Shown here one piece after another: positions 43,023-50,820 of a stretch of DNA of 64,000 nt (positions are counted from its first letter, which is position 1; every line of letters starts with the position of its first letter). A program made the translations under genes and the position numbers. This DNA comes from CAWGJC01 sp965276665 (GTDB taxonomy: Bacteria; Pseudomonadota; Alphaproteobacteria; Acetobacterales; Acetobacteraceae). The notes under the pieces were generated by a model that was not told where the DNA came from, ran no database searches, and worked only from the letters and a program-made list of their open reading frames with translations. The stretch lies in assembly GCA_965276665.1 (NCBI GenBank), contig OZ255620.1, forward strand, positions 3,472,001 to 3,536,000, read 5' to 3'.

Positions 43023-43472
43023 TTATTGGTGACCAAGATGTTTCGCGAGGAAATGCCATTTCTTTCGCAACGCCTCGGTGATGCACAATCTGTGGCACTG
43101 CGCCGGATCGGCCTCCAGGCACAGCAGGCAGGACGGGACGCGGGCGGCGTCCTCGGCGAGCTGCGTCAGCGCCGCCTGGGCGGGGTCGGTCGCGAGCCGG
43201 GCGGCGAAGATGCGGCGCATTTCGGCGGTGCGGCCGGCGCGGGCGGCGGCGCGGCCTTCGGCGGGCGTGCCGAGAGCGGGAAGGTGCTGGTATTCGATGT
43301 CCGCCGAGGCCAGGGCGGCGGTCAGCGCGCGCTTGGCGTAGCCGGGGCGGCGGGAGTTCGCGATCGCGCGGACATCCACCAGGCGCTTCACCCCGGCTTC
43401 CTTCAACAGGGCGAGGAAATCGGCCGGCGGCAGGCCTTCGTAGCCGATTGTCGCGATCACCGGTTGTGTCAT
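43023..43472 (-). CDS. DUF488 family protein
   Basis: 149 residues starting IATIGYEGLPPADFLALLKEAG after MTQPV, with VDVRAIANSRRPGYAKRAL and a CLLCLEADPAQCHR motif (three cysteines and His), the typical DUF488 ending that could bind metal or act as a redox site. Function unknown for the family; members occur beside defence and DNA-repair genes. G+C is like the host rather than the DUF262 gene. It lies upstream of DUF262 on the same strand, 85 bp from the longest possible start. ATG at 43472 is the natural start; the frame opens much further but only as a shadow of lutB. Confidence 0.85.
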   Translation of the reverse strand: MTQPVIATIGYEGLPPADFLALLKEAGVKRLVDVRAIANSRRPGYAKRALTAALASADIEYQHLPALGTPAEGRAAARAGRTAEMRRIFAARLATDPAQAALTQLAEDAARVPSCLLCLEADPAQCHRLCITEALRKKWHFLAKHLGHQ

Positions 43473-43562
43473 GCCGAGCAGGTCCCAGCGGCTTGTCGCG
43501 CGACGCCAATTCGCACGCATCCGTCGGATGCGATAAGGTCGAGCGGTTCCCGGGGAAGACAC

Positions 43563-44990
43563 ATGCTCGCCACCTCGTCCGCCTTCAAGGAGAATGCCGG
43601 CAGCGCGATGCGCGATGCCGGGCTGCAGAAGGCGCTCGGCCGCAACAACCCGGCTTTGCAGGCGCGCCGCGCCGCCGCGGTCGCCAATCTGCCGGAATTC
43701 GAGGCGCTGCGCGACGCCGGCCGCGACATCAAGAACCACACGCTGGCCAATCTCGACTTCTACCTTGAGATCTTCGCGGCCAATGTGGAGCGCGCCGGCG
43801 GCATCGTCCATTGGTGCGCCACCGCCGCCGATGCCCGCGCCGTGATCGCCGAAATCTGCCGCAATGCCGGGGCGAAGACCGTCACCAAGGGCAAGTCGAT
43901 GATCAGCGAGGAGATCGCGCTCAACGAGCATCTCGAACGCGAGGGTTTCACGCCGGTCGAGACCGATCTCGGCGAATACATCCTGCAGATCCGCCACGAG
44001 ACGCCGAGCCATCTGATCGGCCCCGCCTTCCATCTCAACCGCGAGGATTGGGAGGAGAGTTTTCGCCGCGTCCACACCGACCTGCCGGCGGACCGCGTGT
44101 TCCAAGACCGGCGGGACATCATGAACGAGGCGCGCGACCGCCTGCGCGCGCGCTTCCTCGCTGCCGATGTCGGCATCACCGGCGCCAATTTCCTGATCGC
44201 CGAGAGCGGCAGCAGCGTCATCGTCACCAACGAGGGAAATGGCGACCTCACCCAGACGTTGCCACGCGTGCATGTCGCGCTCGCCAGCATCGAGAAAGTG
44301 GTGCCGACGCTGGAGGATTGCTGCGCCCTGCTCCGTCTGCTCGCGCGCTCGGCGACCGGGCAGGATCTCTCCGTCTACACGACATTCTCCACCGGCGGCC
44401 GGCGCGCCGGCGATCTCGACGGGCCGGAGGAGTACCACGTTGTGCTTCTCGATAACGGGCGGTCGGGGATGATCGGCACCGAGTTCCAGGACATGCTGCG
44501 CTGCATACGCTGCGCTGCCTGCATGAACCATTGCCCGGTCTATGGCGCGGTCGGCGGCCACGCCTATGGCTGGGTGTATCCGGGGCCGATGGGGGCGGTG
44601 CTCACCCCGTCGCTGATCGGCGTGGACGAAGCCGGGCAATTGCCCAATGCCTCGACCTTCTGCGGCAAATGCGAGTCCGTCTGCCCGGTGAAAATTCCGC
44701 TGCCCGGCCTGATGCGGCATTGGCGCGAGCGGGAGTTCGAACGCCATCTCGGGCCGCAGACGGTGCGCAGCAATCTCGCTCTCTGGTCCTGGTTCGCGCG
44801 CCGCCCCGGACTCTACCGCGTGGCGACGCGCGCCGGTGCCTGGGCGCTCGGCCGGCTCGGGCGGAAGCGCGGGCGCTTCGCCTCGCTGCCGCTCGCCGGC
44901 GGCTGGACCGCGGGGCGGGATCTGCCGGCGCCGGAAGGCGACACCTTCTTCGCCCGCTACGCCCGCGAGCAGCGCGCGGCGCGGCGGTAA
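43563..44990 (+). CDS. lutB: LutB/YkgF iron-sulfur subunit of lactate dehydrogenase
   Basis: 475 residues. The N-terminal LUD domain (GKSMISEEIALNEHLEREG, LIAESGSSVIVTNEGNGDLT) is followed by a ferredoxin-like part with two 4Fe-4S motifs: CIRCAACMNHCPVYG and CGKCESVCPVKIPL. It transfers electrons from L-lactate oxidation. The ATG is at 43563; an extended frame reaching 42840 only covers other genes. Overlaps lutC by one base. Confidence 0.94.
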   Translation: MLATSSAFKENAGSAMRDAGLQKALGRNNPALQARRAAAVANLPEFEALRDAGRDIKNHTLANLDFYLEIFAANVERAGGIVHWCATAADARAVIAEICRNAGAKTVTKGKSMISEEIALNEHLEREGFTPVETDLGEYILQIRHETPSHLIGPAFHLNREDWEESFRRVHTDLPADRVFQDRRDIMNEARDRLRARFLAADVGITGANFLIAESGSSVIVTNEGNGDLTQTLPRVHVALASIEKVVPTLEDCCALLRLLARSATGQDLSVYTTFSTGGRRAGDLDGPEEYHVVLLDNGRSGMIGTEFQDMLRCIRCAACMNHCPVYGAVGGHAYGWVYPGPMGAVLTPSLIGVDEAGQLPNASTFCGKCESVCPVKIPLPGLMRHWREREFERHLGPQTVRSNLALWSWFARRPGLYRVATRAGAWALGRLGRKRGRFASLPLAGGWTAGRDLPAPEGDTFFARYAREQRAARR

Positions 44991-45706
44991 TGTCGAAGGA
45001 GGCGATTCTCGGCGCGATCCGCCGCGGGCTGCGGCGCGGCCCCCTCCCGCCCGACCAGGACGCGATGCTGCGCGCGCGGATGGCGGCGCATCCACGCCAC
45101 GTCGTGCCGGCGCGCAGCCGGGTGCCGCGGCCCGAGCAGATCGCGCTGTTCATCCGCAACGTCGAGAAGGAATTCGGCACGCTGAGCCGCATCGCCGACG
45201 CGGGCGAAGTGCCGGGGGCGGTCGTCGACTACCTCGCGCAGCAGAACCTGCCGCCTGCCATCGTGATGGCGCCGCATCCCGAGCTCGAAGCGATCCCGTG
45301 GTCGCGGCGGCCGCTGCTGCAATGCCGCGCCGGGCGCGCCAAGGCCGAGGATCTCGTCTCCGTTCAGCACGGCTATGCCGGCATCGCGGAGACCGGCACG
45401 CTGATGCTGCCCTCGGCGCCGGAACGGCCGACCACGCTCAACCTGCTCGCCGAGACCGCGATCGTCGTGCTGCGCGCGAGCCGCGTGGTCGGCGCCTACG
45501 AGGAGGCATGGGATGTGTTGCGCGCCGAGGCGGTGCCGCAACCCTCGGGCGGGTTCATGCCGCGCAACGTCATGCTGGTCACTGGCCCGTCGCGTTCCGC
45601 CGATATCGAATCGGTGCTCGAACTCGGCGCCCACGGGCCGCGCCGCCTGCACATCGTCCTGATCGACGACGAGAATGGCGATCGGGGCGCAGCCGCGCCG
45701 GCCTGA
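44990..45706 (+). CDS. lutC: LutC/YkgG LUD-domain subunit of lactate dehydrogenase
   Basis: 238 residues. LUD domain with GYAGIAETGTLMLPSAPE, NLLAETAIVVLRASRVVG and the end HIVLIDDENG. LutC completes the lactate oxidase with LutA and LutB. ATG at 44990 uses the last A of the lutB stop codon (TAATG). No LldR-type regulator is nearby. Confidence 0.92.
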   Translation: MSKEAILGAIRRGLRRGPLPPDQDAMLRARMAAHPRHVVPARSRVPRPEQIALFIRNVEKEFGTLSRIADAGEVPGAVVDYLAQQNLPPAIVMAPHPELEAIPWSRRPLLQCRAGRAKAEDLVSVQHGYAGIAETGTLMLPSAPERPTTLNLLAETAIVVLRASRVVGAYEEAWDVLRAEAVPQPSGGFMPRNVMLVTGPSRSADIESVLELGAHGPRRLHIVLIDDENGDRGAAAPA

Positions 45707-46253
45707 CGTGCGTTCGCGCCGCGGCTTCCTCACCGAGACCGACCGCGCGATCTGGGCGGAATTCTCCCGCCAGGTCGCGCCGCTCCCCGGACGCGTGGCG
45801 TCTGATCCTCCCGCCGCGCTCCCCATGCCCAATCCCATGCCGGAAACTGCGCCCGGGCCGCGCCCTGCTCCACCGCCCACGCTTCCCCGGCCGGCGCTCG
45901 TGCCGCGCGCGCCGCTGGTGGTGGACCGCCAGCCGCCGGGACTCGATACCGGCACCTGGACGCGCTTCCGCGCCGGCAAGCTCGCCCCGACCCGCACGCT
46001 CGACCTGCACGGTCGGACCGCCCAGCGCAGCTTTCACGCCCTGGCCGATTTCCTGCACCGGGCGGCGTCCGACCAGCAACGCTGCGTCGAGGTGATCACC
46101 GGCCGCGGCGCCGGCCCCGAAGGCGGCGTGCTGCGGCGGGAATTGCCGCTCTGGCTCAATCTCGGGGAACTGCGCCCGCTGCTGCTCGCCGCCGCCCACC
46201 CGCACGCCGCCAACCAGGGCGCCGTGCGCCTGCTGCTGCGCCGCGCCCGATGA
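45675..46253 (+). CDS. Smr (small MutS-related) domain protein
   Basis: 192 residues. The first half is Pro-rich and loosely structured; the Smr domain covers about 107-190 with LDLHGRTAQRSFHAL (the DLHG motif) and VEVITGRGAGPEGGVLR (the GxG loop), the fold that nicks or binds branched DNA or RNA. ATG at 45675 overlaps lutC by 32 bp; a GTG at 45708 just after the lutC stop is an alternative. The XRE gene overlaps its stop by four bases. Confidence 0.88.
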   Translation: MAIGAQPRRPDVRSRRGFLTETDRAIWAEFSRQVAPLPGRVASDPPAALPMPNPMPETAPGPRPAPPPTLPRPALVPRAPLVVDRQPPGLDTGTWTRFRAGKLAPTRTLDLHGRTAQRSFHALADFLHRAASDQQRCVEVITGRGAGPEGGVLRRELPLWLNLGELRPLLLAAAHPHAANQGAVRLLLRRAR

Positions 46254-46651
46254 CGCCGTTCGGCGCCCGCCTGCGCAGCCTGCGCGCCGAACGCAACGTC
46301 ACGCTTAAAGCGCTCGCCGCGGAAATCTGCGTCTCCTCCGCCTATCTCTCGGCGCTCGAGCACGGCCGCCGGGGCGCCCCCAGCACCGGCCTCGTGCACC
46401 AGGTCTGCGAGTTCTTCGGCCTGATCTGGGACGAAGCCGAGGAACTCGCCCGCCTCGCCCGCCTGTCCCACCCGCGCGTGACGGTGAACACCGCCGGATT
46501 GACGCCGGAACAAACCGCGCTCGCCAATCGCGTCGCGCAATCCATCCACCGCTTGCCGCCCGAAACCATCGCCACCATGCACGCGCTGCTGGACGCCACG
46601 ACACCGCAGCCCAAGCCGCGTCTCCGGCGGGCGGCGGGGAAGGGAAGGTGA
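46250..46651 (+). CDS. XRE-family helix-turn-helix regulator
   Basis: 133 residues. The Cro/C1 HTH (FGARLRSLRAERNVTLKALA, CVSSAYLSALEHGRRG) is followed by about 60 residues with an extended helical region (TPEQTALANRVAQSIHRLP). Coupled to the Smr gene (ATGA), a pair found in many alphaproteobacteria. Target unknown. Confidence 0.85.
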   Translation: MTPFGARLRSLRAERNVTLKALAAEICVSSAYLSALEHGRRGAPSTGLVHQVCEFFGLIWDEAEELARLARLSHPRVTVNTAGLTPEQTALANRVAQSIHRLPPETIATMHALLDATTPQPKPRLRRAAGKGR

Positions 46652-46655
46652 TTTG

Positions 46656-46921
46656 GTCAAGGCCAGGGGCGCTGCCCCTGGACCCCGCTGGGGCCGAAAG
46701 GCCCCAGGCTCCGATGAGGCGCTTGCGCGGGGCATTGGCATCGCGAGATTGCCGCGGGCAGCCGAGGCATCCCCGGTGTCGGTTCGCTTCGCGCGAAGCG
46801 AACCGACACCCACCCGGCCCCCCAACGGTAGTATACTTTCGTGGAAGGCCGGTGGGGCGAGGGCCGGCGCCGACTTAACTGAAAATCCTCTAGCGGGGTC
46901 CAGGGGCAGCGCCCCTAGCCT
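46656..46921. repeat. Hairpin-array repeat, family 1, copy 4, with a family 4 element nested inside
   Basis: Fills nearly all of the 314-bp convergent gap. It starts AAGGCCAGGGGCGCTGCCCC and ends CAGGGGCAGCGCCCCTAGCC, the family 1 borders. Inside lie GGGGCC-GAAA-GGCCCC, a 36-bp perfect palindrome (46775-46810), and from about 46812 to 46892 a relative of the 61647-61807 element (AGTATACTTTCGTGG, GAGGGCCGGCGCCGACTTAA). Confidence 0.8.
46775..46810. terminator. 36-bp perfect palindrome
   Basis: GGTGTCGGTTCGCTTCGC and its exact reverse complement abut with no spacer. It lies midway in the convergent gap between the XRE and sensor-kinase genes, so transcripts from either side would form the same very stable hairpin. 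Bidirectional terminator is the simplest reading. Confidence 0.55.
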
Positions 46922-46965
46922 GCGGGCGGCATCGCGGTGGGCGAGGGATCGTTTCACAACGATGC

Positions 46966-48303
46966 TCAGACCGGGAGCCTGATCCTTGCGCGCAGGCCGC
47001 CGAGCGGTGATTCCTCGAGGGTGATGTCGCCGCCATGCGCGCGCACGATGTCGCGCGCGATGGTCAGCCCGAGTCCGGTGCCGCCGGCGGCACTGCTCTC
47101 GAACGGGCGGAACACGCTTTCCCGCCGGTCGGGCGGGATGCCCGGCCCGTCATCGTCCACCGTCACCTGCACCGTCCGCTCCTGCGGGGCGGCGGACAGG
47201 GCGATGTGGCGCGCGTGGCGGCGTGCATTGTCGACGAGGTTGGTGACGGCGCGTTTCAGCGCATCCGGGCGCAGCCTGAGCGTGAGCACCGGCGGTGCGG
47301 CGAGCTCCACCGCGGTGCCGGCGCGGCGCGCGCCGGTCGCGACCTCCTCGAGCAGGGCGGAGAGGTTGACGGACTGGCTTTCCTCGATCCCTTCGCCGCG
47401 CGCGAAGGCGAGATAGCCGCCGATCATGCGGTCCATCTCCTCGACATCGGCGTTCATCTCCGCGATGTCGGGGCGCATCGCCTCGGTCGCCGGCAGCATG
47501 GCGATGGCAAGGCGGAGCCGGGTGAGCGGCGTGCGCAGATCGTGGCTGACGCCCGCCAGCATCTCGGTCCGTTGCGTGAGGAAGCGGCGGATGCGTTCCT
47601 GCATGCGGTTGAACGCCGCCGCCGCCTGGCGCACCTCGGTCGCGCCCTCGGGCTTGATCGCGCCGCCGCGGTCGCGTCCCATGCCGAAATTCTCCGCCGC
47701 CTTGGCGAGCCGGCGGATCGCGCGCACCTGGTTGCGCATGAACAGCGCGGCGATGCCGAACAGCAGCAGCGCGGTGCCGCCGAGCCAGGCGACGAAGATA
47801 TAGATCGTCGAGGTGGAGAGACGCTTGCGCGGCGCCTGCACGTCGAGCACGCCATCGCCGATCTGCACGCGGATCAGCACCGATTGCGGGTCGGTCGTCC
47901 AATCCATGGTGAACGGACGCTGGACCTTCTGCTCCATTGCGGTGGCGAGGTCGTCATCCATCGGCCCGAGGACATTGACGCGCCGGCGCTGCACCAGCGT
48001 GGCGCCCGGCTCGATTTGCATCGCGATGTCGTATTCGTCGCGCGCCATGCGGAGGATCCATTCCTCGTTATGCGGTCCCGGATAGCGGCGGATCAGCTCG
48101 AGGGTGGAGGCGATCTCGCCGGCGACTGCGCCCGACAGGCGGCGGGAGACGATGTCGAGATGGCTCCCGTAGTACATCTGCAGCGCGACGGCCTCCAGCA
48201 GCACGAGCGGCAGCAGGATGATCAGCAGGCTGCGTCCGAGCAGCGAGCGCGGAAAGACGCGCTTGAGGGCGGTGGTCAGGGCGGCGGGCAGGGGCGCGCG
48301 CAT
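46966..48303 (-). CDS. EnvZ-type sensor histidine kinase
   Basis: 445 residues: membrane helix near 22-45 (LLIILLPLVLLEAVALQMYY), a periplasmic sensor of about 120 residues, a second helix (IYIFVAWLGGTALLLFGIAA), HAMP, dimer domain with GVSHDLRTPLTRLRLAIAML (phosphorylated His) and an ATPase domain ending DDDGPGIPPDRR and GTGLGLTIARDIV. It starts 3 bp after the response regulator ends. Stimulus unknown. Confidence 0.93.
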   Translation of the reverse strand: MRAPLPAALTTALKRVFPRSLLGRSLLIILLPLVLLEAVALQMYYGSHLDIVSRRLSGAVAGEIASTLELIRRYPGPHNEEWILRMARDEYDIAMQIEPGATLVQRRRVNVLGPMDDDLATAMEQKVQRPFTMDWTTDPQSVLIRVQIGDGVLDVQAPRKRLSTSTIYIFVAWLGGTALLLFGIAALFMRNQVRAIRRLAKAAENFGMGRDRGGAIKPEGATEVRQAAAAFNRMQERIRRFLTQRTEMLAGVSHDLRTPLTRLRLAIAMLPATEAMRPDIAEMNADVEEMDRMIGGYLAFARGEGIEESQSVNLSALLEEVATGARRAGTAVELAAPPVLTLRLRPDALKRAVTNLVDNARRHARHIALSAAPQERTVQVTVDDDGPGIPPDRRESVFRPFESSAAGGTGLGLTIARDIVRAHGGDITLEESPLGGLRARIRLPV

Positions 48304-48306
48304 CGC

Positions 48307-49002
48307 TCAGCTTCCCGGTTTGAGCACGTAGCCGCGACCGCGAACCGTGTGCAGGAAGCGCGGCTCGCGCGGATCATCCTCGATCTTGCGCCGCAACCGC
48401 GTCACCTGCACGTCGATTGCGCGCTCCCCTGTCTCGTCCATGCCGAGCTCGGCGGCAAGCGCCTCGCGGGAGAGCACCTCGTTCGGCCGCCTGGCCAGCG
48501 CGACGAGCAGCGCGCTCTCCCCGCCGGTGAGATGCACCACGCCCTCCTCGCCATTGAGCAGGCCGCGCGCGGGGTCGAAATCCAGCCGGCCGAGCCGCAC
48601 CGGGCCGGCGGGTTCGACGGGCGGCGTCGGCAGCGCCGAGCGCCGGAGCATCGCGCGCAGCCGCAGCACCAACTCGCGCGGCTCGAACGGCTTGCCGAGG
48701 TAATCATCGGCGCCCGCCTCGAACCCGGCGATCCGGTCCTCCGGCGCGCCACGCGCGGTCAACAGCAGAATCGGGACCGCCGATTGTTCGCCGCGCAGGG
48801 CTTCGGTGAGTGAGAGGCCGCTCTCATCCGGCATCATGACGTCGAGCACCACGAGATCGGGCTGCAGGAAGCCGAGCTTGGTCCGCGCATCCGCCGCATC
48901 CTGCGCCGTGGTGACGCGAAAGCCGTGCTCGGCGAGGTAGCGGGAGAGCAGGCCGCGCAGCCGGGCGTCATCGTCCACCACCAGCACATGCGCCTCGCTC
49001 AT
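48307..49002 (-). CDS. OmpR-type response regulator (PetR-like)
   Basis: 231 residues. Receiver with VVDDDAR, the phosphorylated Asp in DLVVLDVMMPDESG and the Lys of YLGKPFEPRELV; C-terminal winged helix with ERAIDVQVTRLRRKIEDDP. The order MarR gene, this regulator, kinase, next to ilvE resembles the petP-petR region of Rhodobacter, where these genes affect cytochrome bc1 expression. Start overlaps the MarR stop (ATGA). Confidence 0.92.
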   Translation of the reverse strand: MSEAHVLVVDDDARLRGLLSRYLAEHGFRVTTAQDAADARTKLGFLQPDLVVLDVMMPDESGLSLTEALRGEQSAVPILLLTARGAPEDRIAGFEAGADDYLGKPFEPRELVLRLRAMLRRSALPTPPVEPAGPVRLGRLDFDPARGLLNGEEGVVHLTGGESALLVALARRPNEVLSREALAAELGMDETGERAIDVQVTRLRRKIEDDPREPRFLHTVRGRGYVLKPGS

Positions 49003-49616
49003 CGGTCCTCCGATGGCGGGGGCGCGGGCTCGGGAAGGGAACCTGGTCGCGCTCCGCTCTTGCGGCCATCAACGTAGCGTCGGGCGGACTGGTCCATGAT
49101 GCCGCGCATCACCCGGCGGAATCCCTCCACCGCCGGGCCGCCGGCCTCGCGGAAGGCGGCGACCAGCCGCTCGCGCTGGCTGTCGAATAATTGCCGCTCG
49201 AGCGCGCCACCGGTCGCCGTCAGGGTCAGCAATCGCTGGCGGCGATCGGTGCGGCCAGGTACCGCGGCGACATAGCCCTGCTCGACGAGCTGCCCGAGCA
49301 CGCGCGCGAGGCTCTGCTTGGTGATCCGCAGCAGCGCGAGCAGCTCACTGACCGACATGCCGGGATTGCGGCCGATGAAATGCAGCGCGCGATGATGCGC
49401 ACGGCCCAATCCGAGCTCGGCGAGGATGCGGTCGGCCGCCCCGGTGAAGTCGCGATAGCCGAAGAACAGCAGATCCTGCGCGAGCCTGATCTCCTCCTCG
49501 CGAAGGAACAACAGGCTGGACGTGCCGCCGGCCGGCGAACCCGGGTTCGCCGGCGCAGGGCGTGGCGGCATTGTGGGTGTGCCGGTCATCAAGCCTGCGC
49601 CCCTCGAAGCCGGCAT
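48999..49616 (-). CDS. MarR-family regulator (PetP-like)
   Basis: About 205 residues: Pro-rich head of about 30, then a winged helix (ILAELGLGRAHHRALHFIG, SVSELLALLRITKQSLARVL, TDRRQRLLTLT). In-frame ATGs are at 49625 and 49616; AAGGA sits about nine bases before the second one, which I prefer. Divergent from ilvE and coupled to the response regulator. Confidence 0.87.
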   Translation of the reverse strand: MPASRGAGLMTGTPTMPPRPAPANPGSPAGGTSSLLFLREEEIRLAQDLLFFGYRDFTGAADRILAELGLGRAHHRALHFIGRNPGMSVSELLALLRITKQSLARVLGQLVEQGYVAAVPGRTDRRQRLLTLTATGGALERQLFDSQRERLVAAFREAGGPAVEGFRRVMRGIMDQSARRYVDGRKSGARPGSLPEPAPPPSEDR

Positions 49617-49644
49617 GGCTGGCATTCCTTGCGCATACGTCAGC

Positions 49645-49680
49645 TTCGTTGACTTAAGAACGGTGTCTATAATAGATTTT
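49645..49680 (+). promoter_or_regulatory. Candidate ilvE promoter
   Basis: TATAAT at 49668-49673 lies about 45 bp before the ilvE ATG. TTGACT is upstream at 49649-49654 but only 13 bp away, short for a sigma-70 promoter, so the -35 may be weak or the site helped by the divergent MarR regulator. AT content here contrasts with the surrounding G+C. Confidence 0.4.
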
Positions 49681-49717
49681 GCCCACTAGAAGCAATATTC
49701 TTGCGTGGAGACGGTTC

Positions 49718-50617
49718 ATGGCGCTTGTTCCTTTCGACGACCGGGACGGACACATTTGGTTCGACGGCAAGCTGGTACCCTGGCGGGACGCCAAGCTGCA
49801 CCTTCTGACGCACGGGCTGCACTATGCCAGCGCCGTGTTCGAAGGCGAGCGTTGCTATTCCGGTACCATCTTCCGGCTCCGTCAGCACACCGACCGGCTG
49901 ATCAACTCGGCCCGCATCCTCGAGATCGACATGCCATACACGGCGGACGAGATCGACGCCGCCTGCATGGAGGTGCTGCGCGCCAACGGCCTCACCGATG
50001 CCTATGTGCGTCCGATCGCCTGGCGCGGCGCCGAGCAGCTTTCCGTCTCCGCTCAGGGCACCAAGACGCATGTCGCGGTCGCCTGCTGGGCCTGGCCCAA
50101 CCTGTTCGGCAATGACCGCATGAAGGGCGTGCGACTCGGCATGGCGGACTGGAAGCGCCCGCACCCGGAGACCGCGCCGACCGCGGCCAAGGCCTCCGGC
50201 CTCTACATGATCGGCACGCTCGCCAAGCACAAGGCGGAGGCGGAGGGCTTCGATGACGCCTTCATGCTGGACTGGCGCGGCCTGCTCTCCGAGGCGACCG
50301 GCGCCAACGCCTTCTTCGTGATCGACGGCGAGATTCATACGCCGACGCCGGATTGCTTTCTCGACGGCATCACCCGGCGCACCGTGATGTCGCTCGCGCG
50401 CGGCCATCAGATGAAGGTGGTGGAGCGGGCGATGCCGGTGAGCGATCTCGATCGCGCCACCGAATCCTTCCTTTGCGGCACCGCCGCCGAGGTGACGCCG
50501 GTGCGCCAGATCGGCGCCCACACCTACACGCCGGGCCGCATCACCGAAACCCTGATGCGCGAATACGACAAGCTGGTGCAGCTCTCGCCCGCCGAGGTCA
50601 ACCGGATCGCCGCCTGA
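49718..50617 (+). CDS. ilvE: Branched-chain amino acid aminotransferase
   Basis: Final transamination of leucine, isoleucine and valine synthesis. 299 residues of fold-type IV PLP enzyme: WFDGKLVPWRDAKLHLLTHG, HYASAVFEGERCY, the Schiff-base lysine in IGTLAKHKAEAEGFDDAFML, and CGTAAEVTPVRQIG. Length is right for the IlvE group. The frame extends a little upstream (49679) without conservation. Connects with the leuB-like gene at 12 kb in pathway only. Confidence 0.94.
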   Translation: MALVPFDDRDGHIWFDGKLVPWRDAKLHLLTHGLHYASAVFEGERCYSGTIFRLRQHTDRLINSARILEIDMPYTADEIDAACMEVLRANGLTDAYVRPIAWRGAEQLSVSAQGTKTHVAVACWAWPNLFGNDRMKGVRLGMADWKRPHPETAPTAAKASGLYMIGTLAKHKAEAEGFDDAFMLDWRGLLSEATGANAFFVIDGEIHTPTPDCFLDGITRRTVMSLARGHQMKVVERAMPVSDLDRATESFLCGTAAEVTPVRQIGAHTYTPGRITETLMREYDKLVQLSPAEVNRIAA

Positions 50618-50626
50618 CTGAATGGC

Positions 50627-50820
50627 TGTTGGAAACGCGATCTGGCCGCCGGAGTGCGTTCCCAGATAGCCTCTCAGAGCCTGTTTGGAAACGTGGTCTG
50701 GTGAGTCGACTGGCGTGATTTTCCGAGCCTCGCGCGGAGCGGCCTTGCTGGCCGTGAGCACTGGAGCACAGGAAAAGCGCGTCAGACGGCCGCCAGAGCG
50801 CGTTTCCAAGCAGGCTCTCA
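50627..50820. repeat. Repeat family 3, full copy
   Basis: Between ilvE and the glycosyltransferase. GAGCCTGTTTGGAAACG (from 50677) is matched in reverse by CGTTTCCAAGCAGGCTCTCAG (50801-50821), 19 of 21 positions, so the element has long inverted ends about 110 bp apart. A third related stretch, GTTGGAAACGCGATCTGGCC, precedes them at about 50629. The glycosyltransferase stop (50820-50818) lies in the right-hand terminus. Confidence 0.75.

Noticed and set aside
43473..45095. Minus-strand frame continuing from DUF488 across lutB
   Set aside because: Only the last 149 codons are DUF488; the rest is antisense to lutB.
39457..46651. A full restriction-modification island
   Set aside because: Methylase, DUF262 and HEPN are present but no endonuclease or specificity subunit, and lut genes lie between them; only the DUF262-HEPN pair shows foreign composition.
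49649..49673. Standard sigma-70 promoter with TTGACT and TATAAT
   Set aside because: The spacer is only 13 bp, so this is listed just as a candidate promoter region, not as a firm -35/-10 pair.
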